Source of the DNA: Flavobacterium ovatum
GTDB lineage: Bacteria > Bacteroidota > Bacteroidia > Flavobacteriales > Flavobacteriaceae
Direction of reading: 5' to 3'
DNA length: 64,000 bases
NCBI RefSeq assembly: GCF_040703125.1
Contig: NZ_CP160035.1
Coordinates: forward strand, 1,178,001-1,242,000
Positions 36,749-45,605 of the stretch are shown here, piece by piece (position 1 is the first letter of the stretch; the number at the start of each line of letters is the position of its first letter). A program made the translations under genes and the position numbers. The notes below the pieces were generated by a model. It saw only the letters and a program-made list of their open reading frames with translations, was not told the DNA's origin and did not search any database.

Positions 36749-37270
36749 TTATGCTGTAAATTCTAAATTTGCTTCAATATGTAAATCTTGTCCAAGCATG
36801 ATTCCGTCTTTTTGAAAAATGGAATTGGTTTTTAAATCAAAATCATTTCTATTGATGATTCCTTTTACTTCAAAAGAGGCTTTTCGGACACCGTTATAGA
36901 AATTATATCCTAAAAATGTAGTGTCTAACTCAATTACTTTTGTGATGTTTTTTACAGTCAGATTTCCTTTTAAGAAGTTGATGTTTTTATTAACTTTCTG
37001 GAAGGAAGTTGATTTGAAGTTAATTATAGGATATGCTTCTGTCTCAATGAAATCATTGATTTTTAAATAAGTATCTATTTGTTCCAGTGTGTTTTCCTTA
37101 TTATTCACATCTAATGAAAATTCAATACATGCATTTTCAATGATGTCGTCTTTGATGTCTACATTACCTTTGAATTTATTAGTAGTTCCCGCGATATAAG
37201 CGATTATCGAATGTTTTATTTTTATTAACACATCCGATTGTTCTGAATCTATAGTCCATTTTGTTGGCAT
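36749..37270 (-). CDS. YceI-family protein, no signal peptide
   Basis: A 173-residue lipocalin-like YceI-domain protein: WTIDSEQSDVLIKIKHSI at the start, IINFKSTSFQK and LKGNLTVKNITKVIELD in the middle, and RNDFDLK near the end. YceI proteins bind long isoprenoid-type lipids, and many are exported, but this one starts directly with the domain and is probably cytoplasmic. It is the first gene of the efflux operon, eight bases before tetR. It may bind a lipid or hydrophobic signal linked to the pump, which is inference. Confidence 0.88.
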   Translation of the reverse strand: MPTKWTIDSEQSDVLIKIKHSIIAYIAGTTNKFKGNVDIKDDIIENACIEFSLDVNNKENTLEQIDTYLKINDFIETEAYPIINFKSTSFQKVNKNINFLKGNLTVKNITKVIELDTTFLGYNFYNGVRKASFEVKGIINRNDFDLKTNSIFQKDGIMLGQDLHIEANLEFTA

Positions 37271-37330
37271 ACTAGATGTTTTTTAATTAAATGACTAACT
37301 GCGAGCTGATTTAAGTTGTGAATTCTGGTG

Positions 37331-37338
37331 CAAATGTA
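37331..37338 (-). promoter_or_regulatory. -7 promoter element (TACATTTG on - strand) of efflux operon
   Basis: CAAATGTA on the + strand reads TACATTTG on the - strand, 61 bases upstream of the YceI-like start. Confidence 0.45.
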
Positions 37339-37459
37339 TGAAGGAAACTTTAGACACCAAAATAGTTTCCAGTGTTTTTTTTGTTTTTTTTGACATTTCA
37401 TTAGTATCGTGGGTTTGTAATCCAGTGGGATTACTGTAAATTAGCCGAAAATTATTTTT

Positions 37460-38434
37460 ATGCATTCTATTTTACAGTATCAAGAGTTTTTTATTAATTA
37501 TTTAGAAAATCAATCTATTGATAAAGAACCAAGAAATCTTTACGAACCTATACAATATATAGTAAGTTTAGGAGGGAAAAGAATGCGACCTGTTTTAACT
37601 TTAATGGCGGCTGAGGTTTTTAATACAAATTACCATAAAGCACTTCCAGCGGCAATGGCGGTTGAGGTTTTTCATAATTTCTCATTAGTACATGATGATA
37701 TTATGGATGATGCACCTTTGCGCAGAGGGAACCAAACGGTTCATGAAAAATGGAATGTTAATACAGGAATACTTTCTGGTGATGCCATGTTAATTCTTGC
37801 CTATCAATATTTTGAGAAATACGAACCGATCATTTTTAGAGATCTGGCGAAATTGTTTAGCAAAACAGCACTAGAAGTTTGTGAAGGACAACAATGGGAT
37901 GTTGATTTTGAAGAACGTACTGATGTAACGATTCCTCAATACTTAAAAATGATTGAGTATAAAACTGCTGTTTTAGTAGCTGCTGCCATGAAAATGGGCG
38001 CTATTATTGCGGAAACTACTACTGTAAATGCCGAATTGATTTATGAATTTGGACTCAATTTAGGTTTGGCTTTTCAGTTGCAAGATGATTATTTAGATGC
38101 TTTTGGGAATCCAGAAACTTTTGGTAAACAAGTAGGTGGTGACATTATTGAAAATAAAAAAACGTATTTGTACCTCAAAGCAATGGCATTTGCCAATCCT
38201 GAGGATAAAGTTGCACTTTCGCAATTGTTTGCCAGTCAATTGGAAGATAGTACGGAGAAAATTGAAGAGGTGAAAGCTATTTTTATTCGTTCAGGAGCTG
38301 ATGCATTGACACAAGATGCTATTGAAGAATATACCTTGAAAGCATTTGCTACTTTGGATAAAATGGACGTAGAAACAGCTAAGAAAGAAGTTTTAAGAGT
38401 GTTTGGTGAAAACCTAATGAGGAGAAAAGCATAA
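37460..38434 (+). CDS. Polyprenyl (geranylgeranyl/farnesyl-type) diphosphate synthase
   Basis: A 324-residue trans-isoprenyl diphosphate synthase. The two aspartate-rich motifs are DDIMD (residues 79-83) and DDYLD (209-213), with GGKRMRP at 38-44. The residue five places before the first motif is Phe74. In this family a bulky aromatic residue there limits the product to about C15-C20, whereas octaprenyl synthases have a small residue. It probably feeds carotenoid or other terpenoid synthesis. Two uncharacterised genes follow on the same strand. Confidence 0.9.
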   Translation: MHSILQYQEFFINYLENQSIDKEPRNLYEPIQYIVSLGGKRMRPVLTLMAAEVFNTNYHKALPAAMAVEVFHNFSLVHDDIMDDAPLRRGNQTVHEKWNVNTGILSGDAMLILAYQYFEKYEPIIFRDLAKLFSKTALEVCEGQQWDVDFEERTDVTIPQYLKMIEYKTAVLVAAAMKMGAIIAETTTVNAELIYEFGLNLGLAFQLQDDYLDAFGNPETFGKQVGGDIIENKKTYLYLKAMAFANPEDKVALSQLFASQLEDSTEKIEEVKAIFIRSGADALTQDAIEEYTLKAFATLDKMDVETAKKEVLRVFGENLMRRKA

Positions 38435-38452
38435 TTCAATTAGTTATATTTA

Positions 38453-39178
38453 ATGAATAAAATAGTAACGGCTTTGGTTAATGAAGGCAGATATTCTAAT
38501 GCAAAAATACAATTAGTTTATGCGTTGTGTTTTCCATTTTTTACTATTTTGGCGTTAGGAATAGATTCGGTTTCTTTTGCGGATCAGTATTTTGATGGTA
38601 GGCAGATAACCAATGTTTTGGGTCTGATCTATTTTGCAGGTTTTTATTTGGCTTCCAAAACTCATTTACGAAAATTGATGTTGGTGATGGTTGGGCTTTC
38701 TTATATAGGAGAGCTTATCTTTTGCAAACTACTTGGTATGTATGAGTATCGCACCCCAATGATTCCTTTGTATGTGCCTTTTGGTCACGCCATAGTTTAT
38801 GCTTCGGGCTTTGTATATGCTAATACAGTTTGGTCTTTTGAGAAAGAATTGCATTTAAGAAAGTACTTTCTCCTATTTTTTGCCTTTTTGTTTTTAGGTG
38901 TTGGGCTCTTTCTTAAGGATTATTTTTCATTGTTATCTGGGATCTTATTTTTTTGGCTTTTAAAAAGAAAACGTTGGCAGAATTTATATTGTTTTATCGC
39001 GTTTTGCGTTATATTTATTGAGTTGGTTGGGACTTATTTCAAATGTTGGGCTTGGGTTCCAAATGTGTTTGGATACATTCCTACTTCAAACCCTCCTATG
39101 GGAGCCGTCTTTTTCTATGCAGGTGGTGATGTTTTGCTAGCCAAAATTGTAAAGGCTTGGGATAATAAAAAAAAATAA
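38453..39178 (+). CDS. Uncharacterised polytopic membrane protein
   Basis: A 241-residue protein with about seven hydrophobic segments, including VYALCFPFFTILALGIDSV, VLGLIYFAGFYLAS, YFLLFFAFLFLGVGLFL and YCFIAFCVIFIELVGTYFK. Conserved-looking polar residues lie in the membrane regions (GELIFCKLLGMYEYR, PFGHAIVYASG and KCWAWVP). It lies 18 bases after the prenyl synthase gene, so a lipid or isoprenoid-related role is possible. I do not recognise the family. Confidence 0.75.
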   Translation: MNKIVTALVNEGRYSNAKIQLVYALCFPFFTILALGIDSVSFADQYFDGRQITNVLGLIYFAGFYLASKTHLRKLMLVMVGLSYIGELIFCKLLGMYEYRTPMIPLYVPFGHAIVYASGFVYANTVWSFEKELHLRKYFLLFFAFLFLGVGLFLKDYFSLLSGILFFWLLKRKRWQNLYCFIAFCVIFIELVGTYFKCWAWVPNVFGYIPTSNPPMGAVFFYAGGDVLLAKIVKAWDNKKK

Positions 39179-39184
39179 AGTAAA

Positions 39185-39541
39185 ATGAATTTCATTGCTC
39201 CAATATCGGTTGATTTATTGCTCCAAGAAGCAGAACAAGAATCCTTGTATCTTTCTTTGGTAGAACAAATTAATAAAGATTTTAATTTGGCTAATGAAGG
39301 AATTGATTTCCCTAAAAGCATAATGCCTGAAGAACTCAAAATTCAGTTGCACGAAAAAATCTACCGCATGATTCAGTATAAATTTGCTGAGTATTTGAAT
39401 CTTCTATATATTATTGATGTTTCCGAAAAACAAATCAAAGCCCTTGATGGTTCGGATTTAGTAGTTTTAGCAGAGCAAGTGGCGTTCTTGATTCTGAAAA
39501 GAGAATGGCAAAAAGTGTGGTTTAGGAATAAGTACCGATAA
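39185..39541 (+). CDS. Conserved hypothetical cytoplasmic protein
   Basis: A 118-residue soluble, mostly helical and acidic protein with no signal peptide, membrane segment or recognised motif. It starts six bases after the membrane-protein gene and ends before a hairpin terminator, so it is probably the last gene of the prenyl synthase operon. Function unknown. Confidence 0.7.
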   Translation: MNFIAPISVDLLLQEAEQESLYLSLVEQINKDFNLANEGIDFPKSIMPEELKIQLHEKIYRMIQYKFAEYLNLLYIIDVSEKQIKALDGSDLVVLAEQVAFLILKREWQKVWFRNKYR

Positions 39542-39582
39542 GATGTTTATTCTCTTGTCTTTTGTAAGTCTTATAAATAACA

Positions 39583-39607
39583 AAACCGCTAAGATTTAGC
39601 GGCTTTT
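39583..39607. terminator. Bidirectional terminator
   Basis: The stem CCGCTAA/TTAGCGG (39586-39592 with 39596-39602) has a three-base loop, flanked by A's on the left and T's on the right. It lies between the convergent hypothetical gene (+) and lipoprotein gene (-). Confidence 0.75.
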
Positions 39608-39640
39608 ATGTATATCAATAAAGGCTTAATTTTTATTTGT

Positions 39641-40255
39641 TTAAAAATTAGAACTACGAATTTCAAAAGTTCCAGAATAATTCCCTATGATTACATCTCC
39701 AGAGCTAGAGGTCATTTGATAAGTACAGTTTATAGTTCCTGTTCCTGCAATAGTATCGATAGTAATGGCATTGATTGTAACCGTTCCGATTCCACCTGTT
39801 GGCATTTGAAACAGATTGGCTCCTGTATAACTAGGTTGTCCGTAAGATAATCCGCCACTTACGAAGGGATCATCAAAGTTTACTATGTTATTCAATACTT
39901 CGGTGTCATCAGTGTCCAAAGTGTGTGTGCCAACACCAACTGGCGCCATAGAAAACCCGGATGAAATGGGAACAGGTACATTCTCAATATACAAAACAGC
40001 CGCTTGTGTCATCGTTGTTTGCACAGCTACTTTGGATGGTGTTTCTTGAATTAAAGGTGCGTTTGAAAAGGTTAAGAAATACCTATTGTTTAAAGCGGAA
40101 CCTTCGTCATATATTAAATAGGCATGTGGTGTTGCAAAATCGGTAGCGTTGACGGTGAAGTTATTGGACATTGGTGTTACTACAGGCTCATCCTCTGTGC
40201 AAGAAAATAATAGGCTTGATAATAAAAATAGTTGTAATAGTTTGATCGTTTTCAT
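39641..40255 (-). CDS. Uncharacterised lipoprotein
   Basis: A 204-residue protein with a lipoprotein signal (LLFSC lipobox, Cys19, followed by acidic TEDEP as in exported Bacteroidetes lipoproteins). The mature part is rich in beta-prone Gly, Thr and Ser stretches and ends in a strand like SSGDVIIGNYSGTFEIR. It appears monocistronic. Family and function are not recognised. Confidence 0.75.
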   Translation of the reverse strand: MKTIKLLQLFLLSSLLFSCTEDEPVVTPMSNNFTVNATDFATPHAYLIYDEGSALNNRYFLTFSNAPLIQETPSKVAVQTTMTQAAVLYIENVPVPISSGFSMAPVGVGTHTLDTDDTEVLNNIVNFDDPFVSGGLSYGQPSYTGANLFQMPTGGIGTVTINAITIDTIAGTGTINCTYQMTSSSGDVIIGNYSGTFEIRSSNF

Positions 40256-40650
40256 CTTGTTTGTTTGAGTGTTATATTACTATATAAACAAGCAATGAAA
40301 ATTGTTACCCTATTTTTTTTGTAAATATTAAAATAAAAAACGAAAATATAGCTGTTCACTATAGGAACTGTTGACAAAATGAAAAATTATCTTTCTTTAT
40401 CGATAATCATATATTTTGTAGAAAGCAAGCGACTAATATTATAATAGTACTGTGGTTCTTATAAACCAAAAATGTATTTGGGATGCAATATTTTGTAAAT
40501 AGCCCCAACAGAAATGGAAAGCCTATACACGGAAAAAGCTAGTTTTTTGTAGTGCTAGCAGAGCGACTGAAAGAAGCTCCTGCTAGCGCATACAAAAATA
40601 GCTTGAGACGGATATAGCTTGTAGTGTATGGTGGGAAATAGCTCCTAATC
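40256..40650. other. 395-base intergenic region
   Basis: Bases 40256-40498 are AT-rich with nothing recognisable. Bases 40500-40646 are element copy D. A 75-residue frame over 40539-40766 on the - strand crosses the element and the barrel gene and is not credible. Confidence 0.55.
40500..40646 (-). repeat. Intergenic element with conserved ends, copy D (long divergent form)
   Basis: Read on the - strand it starts AGGAGCTATTTCC and ends GGGGCTA, like the other copies, but is 147 bp long with a different interior. The interior hairpin pairs GTGCTAGCAG with CTGCTAGCGC (about 40551-40603), extended by TTTTTTGTA and TACAAAAA. It begins four bases after the barrel gene's stop codon on the same strand. 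No reading frame. Confidence 0.6.
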
Positions 40651-41196
40651 CTAAAAATAAAACCGAATAAAAGGCATGAAGGCATCGCTATAAGCTCGGT
40701 TGTTTTGTTTGAATAAAACATTGTAGCGAACACCAATAGTTGCGTTGCCGCTTCGGTAACCTGCACCTAGGAATAATCCAGTATTCCAGAAATCATCAGT
40801 AAAATTATTAGGCGAAATTCCGGTTACATTGACGCGAAGTTGTTCTAATTCTACTGAAAGTTGAACCTCTGGTAAGGGGTTGAATAAAGTGATTAAGCTG
40901 CCTCCATAAAGATTGGAAGTGTAAGAGTTTTTGAGTTTTGCGTAGGTATACTGTGCGCCTAATCCTACGGAAAAGTATTGATTGACATTGTAAATTGCAG
41001 ATGGAGCCACTGAAATATCAGTATATCCAGAGCCAATACTGAGTCCTAATCCGCCTCCAAATTGAACTTTATCCCAAAAATTATTTGAAGAATCAGAATA
41101 TCTATTTTGAAATTGTGCACTCAACGAAAAACTAACAAAAAGCGAGGTTAAAATTAAATAAAGGTTTAAAAAGTGAGAAAGGTGATTATTTTTCAT
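40651..41196 (-). CDS. Outer-membrane beta-barrel protein
   Basis: A 181-residue protein with a signal peptide (ending FSLSAQ) and a run of amphipathic strands: VQFGGGLGLSIGSGYTDISV, YFSVGLGAQYTYAKLK and ATIGVRYNVLF, with a terminal FIRFYF. This is typical of a small 8-stranded barrel. It is transcribed away from sucA. I recall such neighbours being labelled alpha-ketoglutarate decarboxylase because of this position; nothing in the sequence supports an enzyme. Confidence 0.8.
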   Translation of the reverse strand: MKNNHLSHFLNLYLILTSLFVSFSLSAQFQNRYSDSSNNFWDKVQFGGGLGLSIGSGYTDISVAPSAIYNVNQYFSVGLGAQYTYAKLKNSYTSNLYGGSLITLFNPLPEVQLSVELEQLRVNVTGISPNNFTDDFWNTGLFLGAGYRSGNATIGVRYNVLFKQNNRAYSDAFMPFIRFYF

Positions 41197-41216
41197 GGTT
41201 TTATAGTTTTTTTTAA

Positions 41217-41224
41217 CAAATCTA
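41217..41224 (-). promoter_or_regulatory. -7 promoter element (TAGATTTG on - strand) of barrel gene
   Basis: CAAATCTA on the + strand reads TAGATTTG on the - strand, 21 bases upstream of the barrel-gene start. Confidence 0.45.
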
Positions 41225-41270
41225 TATGTAAAAGTACTTAAAAAATAGATTCAGATATAATGGATTATTG

Positions 41271-41278
41271 TATTTTTG
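41271..41278 (+). promoter_or_regulatory. -7 promoter element (TATTTTTG) of sucA
   Basis: It matches TAnnTTTG. It overlaps a possible upstream TTG codon at 41276, so translation must start downstream, supporting the ATG at 41315. Confidence 0.55.
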
Positions 41279-41314
41279 CGTAACTATTTAACAAAAAGTA
41301 TATTCACTAACATT

Positions 41315-44098
41315 ATGGATAGGTTTTCATTTTTAAACGCAGCACATACCGAATTTTTCGCACAATTATACGATCAATATTTAGAGAATCCAGATAGCGT
41401 AGAGCCTAGCTGGAGAAGTTTCTTTCAAGGTTTTGACTTTGGAATGGAAACTTATAATGAGGAAAATCCAGTTCAGTATAGTAATCAATCGTCTTCTGTA
41501 GCGTCATCTTCTGTAGATAGCAGTAAGATTTCGGAGCAACTTCAAAAGGAATTCAAAGTTTTGAAATTGATTGAAGGCTACCGCACTAGAGGTCATTTGT
41601 TTACTAAAACAAATCCAGTAAGAGAACGTAGATCTTTTACTCCAACATTGGATTTAGAAACTTTTGGACTTTCATCAGCCGACTTAAGTACGGTTTTTGA
41701 TGCGGCCAAGTTATTAGGCCTGCAACCTTCGTCTTTGTCACAAATCATTAATCACTTAACTAAAGTATATTGTCAGCACATTGGGGTTGAGTACACGTAT
41801 ATTCGTAAACCAGAAATTGTTTCTTGGATTCAAGATAAATTGAGTATAAACGAAAATCAACCTACGTTTACTGTTGCTGAGAAAAAAAGAATTTTGAGCA
41901 AATTGAACCAAGCGGTTTCTTTTGAGAATTTCTTGCATACTAAATATGTAGGTCAAAAACGTTTCTCTCTCGAAGGAGGAGAAACTATTATTCCAGCTTT
42001 GGATGCTTTGATCGAAAGAGCAGCTGAACAAGGGGTAGAGCAGTTTGTAATGGGAATGGCACACCGTGGTCGTTTGAATGTTTTGGCTAATATTTTCGGG
42101 AAATCGACTCAAGACATTTTTGGGGAATTTGACGGAAAAGATTATGATCAAGAATATTTTGACGGTGACGTGAAATACCATTTAGGGGTTACGGCTGATA
42201 AAATTACACGTTCTGGAAAAAATATCAACATCAATTTGGCTCCAAATCCTTCGCACCTTGAAACAGTTGGTGCTGTAATTGAAGGGATCACTAGAGCAAA
42301 ACAAGATAAATATTTTGAAGATGATTTCTCTAAAGTTTTACCCATTGCCGTTCACGGTGATGCTGCAATTGCAGGTCAAGGTATTCTTTATGAAATCATT
42401 CAAATGGCACAATTAGAGGGTTATAAAACTGGTGGGACGATCCATATTGTAATCAATAATCAAGTTGGTTTTACAACTAACTACTTAGATGCACGTTCGT
42501 CAACGTATTGTACGGATGTGGCTAAAGTAACTTTGTCGCCCGTGTTACACGTGAATGCAGATGATGCAGAATCTGTAGTACATGCTATGCAGTTTGCATT
42601 AGACTTTAGAATGCAGTTTGGGCGAGATGTTTTTATTGACTTGTTAGGATATAGAAAATACGGTCATAATGAAGGTGATGAGCCTCGTTTTACACAACCG
42701 TTACTGTATAAAATTATTGCGAAGCATAGTAATCCAAGAGAGATTTATGCAGAGAAATTATTATCAGAAGGTGTTATCGACGCTAATTTGGTAAAAACTA
42801 TCGAGAAAGAATATAAAGACGACTTAGATCACAATTTAGAGGCTTCTCGTAAAAAAGAATTGACAGTGATCACTCCATTTATAAGTAATGAATGGGAAGG
42901 TTTTGAGCAAGTTTCTACTGAGGGTATGCTTGCAAAAGTAGATACTGCTTATTCTAAAGAAGGATTAACTGAGGTAGCTAATGCAGTTTGTAATTTGCCA
43001 GCTGATAAAAAATTCATCAGCAAAATTCAGAAGTTAATCAATGATAGAAAAACAATGTTTTTCGAAACTAATAAGTTGGACTGGGGAATGGCAGAGCATT
43101 TAGCTTATGGTTCATTACTTCAAGAAGGATTTAGTGTTCGTATTTCGGGGCAAGATGTAGAGCGTGGTACGTTCTCACACCGTCATGCTGTGGTAAAAGT
43201 AGAAGACTCTGAAGAGAAAGTTACACTTATTAGGAATTTGGAGAATGCTAAAGGGAAATTTTATATTTTCAATTCTTTCTTGTCTGAGTATGGAGTTTTA
43301 GGTTTTGATTATGGTTATGCTTTGGCAAATCCAAAAACCTTAACAATCTGGGAAGCACAATTTGGAGATTTCTCTAATGGAGCTCAGATTATGATTGACC
43401 AATACATCTCTTGTGGGGAGGATAAATGGAATACCCAAAATGGAATAGTATTGTTATTGCCACACGGGTATGAAGGTCAAGGTGCGGAGCACTCTTCAGC
43501 GCGTATGGAACGTTACTTGCAATTATGTGCGCGTCACAATATGTACGTGGCAGATTGTACTACTCCAGCTAACTTTTTCCACTTGTTGAGAAGACAAATG
43601 AAAACGACTTTCCGTAAGCCTCTTGTAGTGTTTACTCCTAAGAGTTTGTTGCGTGATCCAAGATGTACGTCTCCTGTTGAAGACTTTACTTCGGGAAGTT
43701 TTCAAGAAACGATTGATGATAATGAGGTAAATAAAAAAGAAGTAAAATCATTGGTTTTCTGTACCGGTAAGTTCTACTTTGATATTACTGCCGAAAGAGA
43801 AAATAATGGACGTAAAGATGTTGCGGTTGTTCGTATCGAACAATTATTCCCATTACCTGTGGAGCAGTTAAAAGCAATTATAGCACAATATCCAAATGTT
43901 GAAGATTATGTTTGGGCACAAGAAGAGCCTAAAAACATGGGTGCTTACGCGTATATGTTGGTTAACTTTGATTTAGTAAAATGGAGATTAGCTTCATTAA
44001 AAGCATATTCTGCACCAGCATCAGGAAGTTACACAAGAGCAAAACGTCGTCATGCGGATGCAATCAAAATGGTATTTGATAAAACATTATTTAGGTAA
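41315..44098 (+). CDS. sucA: 2-oxoglutarate dehydrogenase E1 component
   Basis: A 927-residue thiamine-diphosphate-dependent decarboxylase of the TCA cycle. The N-terminus SFLNAAHTEFFAQLYDQYLENP is typical of SucA. The core has GMAHRGRLNVLANIFGK and HGDAAIAGQGILYEI, followed by the ThDP-binding NNQVGFTT region. It passes the succinyl group to SucB. The ATG at 41315 is used because a TTG at 41276 lies within the promoter element. sucB follows after 175 bases that include element copy A. Confidence 0.96.
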   Translation: MDRFSFLNAAHTEFFAQLYDQYLENPDSVEPSWRSFFQGFDFGMETYNEENPVQYSNQSSSVASSSVDSSKISEQLQKEFKVLKLIEGYRTRGHLFTKTNPVRERRSFTPTLDLETFGLSSADLSTVFDAAKLLGLQPSSLSQIINHLTKVYCQHIGVEYTYIRKPEIVSWIQDKLSINENQPTFTVAEKKRILSKLNQAVSFENFLHTKYVGQKRFSLEGGETIIPALDALIERAAEQGVEQFVMGMAHRGRLNVLANIFGKSTQDIFGEFDGKDYDQEYFDGDVKYHLGVTADKITRSGKNININLAPNPSHLETVGAVIEGITRAKQDKYFEDDFSKVLPIAVHGDAAIAGQGILYEIIQMAQLEGYKTGGTIHIVINNQVGFTTNYLDARSSTYCTDVAKVTLSPVLHVNADDAESVVHAMQFALDFRMQFGRDVFIDLLGYRKYGHNEGDEPRFTQPLLYKIIAKHSNPREIYAEKLLSEGVIDANLVKTIEKEYKDDLDHNLEASRKKELTVITPFISNEWEGFEQVSTEGMLAKVDTAYSKEGLTEVANAVCNLPADKKFISKIQKLINDRKTMFFETNKLDWGMAEHLAYGSLLQEGFSVRISGQDVERGTFSHRHAVVKVEDSEEKVTLIRNLENAKGKFYIFNSFLSEYGVLGFDYGYALANPKTLTIWEAQFGDFSNGAQIMIDQYISCGEDKWNTQNGIVLLLPHGYEGQGAEHSSARMERYLQLCARHNMYVADCTTPANFFHLLRRQMKTTFRKPLVVFTPKSLLRDPRCTSPVEDFTSGSFQETIDDNEVNKKEVKSLVFCTGKFYFDITAERENNGRKDVAVVRIEQLFPLPVEQLKAIIAQYPNVEDYVWAQEEPKNMGAYAYMLVNFDLVKWRLASLKAYSAPASGSYTRAKRRHADAIKMVFDKTLFR

Positions 44099-44103
44099 AA
44101 ATT

Positions 44104-44203
44104 AGGAGCTATTTCCTGCTGTCCGCTGTATCTTTTATCCTGAACTCGTTTCAGGATCCTGAAACAAGTTCAGGATAAAAGGATGCCGCTACCATCAGGG
44201 CTA
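44104..44203 (+). repeat. Intergenic element with conserved ends, copy A (sucA-sucB spacer)
   Basis: A 100-bp element from AGGAGCTATTTCCTGCTG to CATCAGGGCTA, starting five bases after the sucA stop. Its centre is an almost perfect inverted repeat around GGATCC (44133-44181; arms CTTTTATCCTGAAC and GTTCAGGATAAAAG). About 80 bases are nearly identical to copy C at 63176-63286. It could form a long mRNA hairpin between sucA and sucB. Confidence 0.8.
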
Positions 44204-44273
44204 GGGACAATTGCAAATAATAAAGATTTATAATTAAAAGAAAATTAAAATTCATAATTTAAAATATAAGGAC

Positions 44274-45497
44274 ATGATTTTAGAAATGAAAGTTCCATCA
44301 CCAGGGGAATCTATAAAAGAAGTTGAAATCGCCACTTGGTTAGTACAAGATGGAGATTATGTTGAAAAAGATCAAGCGATTGCTGAAGTAGATTCAGATA
44401 AAGCGACATTAGAATTACCTGCAGAAGCAAGTGGTATCATTACCCTAAAAGCAGAAGAAGGTGATGCGGTAGCAGTAGGTTCAGTTGTTTGTCATATTGA
44501 TACAGCAGCGGCTAAACCATCTGGTTCTTCGGAAGCTTCTGTAGTAGCAACTCCAGTGGCTGAAGCACCAAAAGCAGCAGCAGCACCAGTAGTACCAGCA
44601 ACACCGGCAGCGACTTATGCTACAGGAACTCCTTCGCCAGCAGCTAAAAAAATTTTAGAAGAAAAAAATATTGCACCAGCATCTGTTTCAGGAACTGGTA
44701 AAGCAGGTAGGATTACTAAAGATGATGCTGTAAATGCAGTGCCGTCAATGGGAACTCCTACAGGTGGTAGTCGTGGTCAAGAGCGTACTAAATTATCAAT
44801 GTTGCGTCGTAAAGTAGCAGAGCGTTTAGTAGCTGCAAAAAACGAAACAGCGATGTTGACTACTTTTAACGAAGTAAACATGACGGCTATCAACAATATC
44901 CGTAACGAATACAAAGATACTTTCAAAGCGAAACATGGTGGTGTCGGTCTTGGATATATGTCTTTCTTTACCAAAGCGGTAACTAGAGCATTGCAATTAT
45001 ATCCAGACGTTAACTCTATGATGGACGGTGATCACAAAATTGCTTTTGATTTCTGTGATATCTCTATCGCGGTTTCAGGACCCAAAGGTTTGATGGTTCC
45101 TGTAGTTCGTAATGCTGAGAATTTATCTTTCCGTGGTGTGGAAGCTGAAATCAAAAGATTGGCTATCAAAGCACGTGACGGACAAATTACTGTTGATGAC
45201 ATGACAGGTGGTACATTTACAATCACAAACGGTGGGGTATTTGGAAGTATGTTATCAACTCCAATTATCAACCCTCCTCAGTCGGGAATCTTAGGTATGC
45301 ACAATATTATTGAGCGTCCTATTGCTGTAAATGGTAAAGTTGAAATTCACCCAATGATGTATGTGGCACTTTCTTATGATCACAGAATTATTGATGGTAA
45401 AGAATCTGTTGGTTTTTTAGTGGCTATTAAAGAAGCACTAGAAAACCCATTAGAATTACTATTGGAAAACAATCCTAAAAAAGCATTGGAACTATAA
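44274..45497 (+). CDS. sucB: Dihydrolipoyl succinyltransferase, E2 of 2-oxoglutarate dehydrogenase
   Basis: A 407-residue E2 protein. The N-terminal lipoyl domain has the lipoylated Lys43 in [12 protein letters not shown]. An Ala/Pro-rich linker leads to the peripheral-subunit-binding domain ([13 protein letters not shown] and [14 protein letters not shown]) and then the catalytic acyltransferase domain with SYDHRIIDG (His370). It transfers succinyl from SucA to CoA. It is followed by a strong terminator. Confidence 0.97.
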   Translation: MILEMKVPSPGESIKEVEIATWLVQDGDYVEKDQAIAEVDSDKATLELPAEASGIITLKAEEGDAVAVGSVVCHIDTAAAKPSGSSEASVVATPVAEAPKAAAAPVVPATPAATYATGTPSPAAKKILEEKNIAPASVSGTGKAGRITKDDAVNAVPSMGTPTGGSRGQERTKLSMLRRKVAERLVAAKNETAMLTTFNEVNMTAINNIRNEYKDTFKAKHGGVGLGYMSFFTKAVTRALQLYPDVNSMMDGDHKIAFDFCDISIAVSGPKGLMVPVVRNAENLSFRGVEAEIKRLAIKARDGQITVDDMTGGTFTITNGGVFGSMLSTPIINPPQSGILGMHNIIERPIAVNGKVEIHPMMYVALSYDHRIIDGKESVGFLVAIKEALENPLELLLENNPKKALEL

Positions 45498-45516
45498 TTC
45501 AATACTTTTAAACAAT

Positions 45517-45556
45517 AAAAAATCCCAAATTCATTTGATTGAATTTGGGATTTTTT
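45517..45556. terminator. Bidirectional terminator between sucB and urtE
   Basis: A perfect 17-bp stem (45517-45533 with 45540-45556) with six A's at the start and six T's at the end and a six-base loop. It serves convergent sucB and urtE. Confidence 0.85.
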
Positions 45557-45605
45557 ATTGGGATGAATTAGTAATTGGTATTTATTAGTAAAGTTGATTC
45601 TTTGT

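Noticed and set aside
40539..40766. 75-residue frame on the - strand across element D and the barrel gene
   Set aside because: It crosses a hairpin element and overlaps the barrel gene out of frame without any protein-like features.
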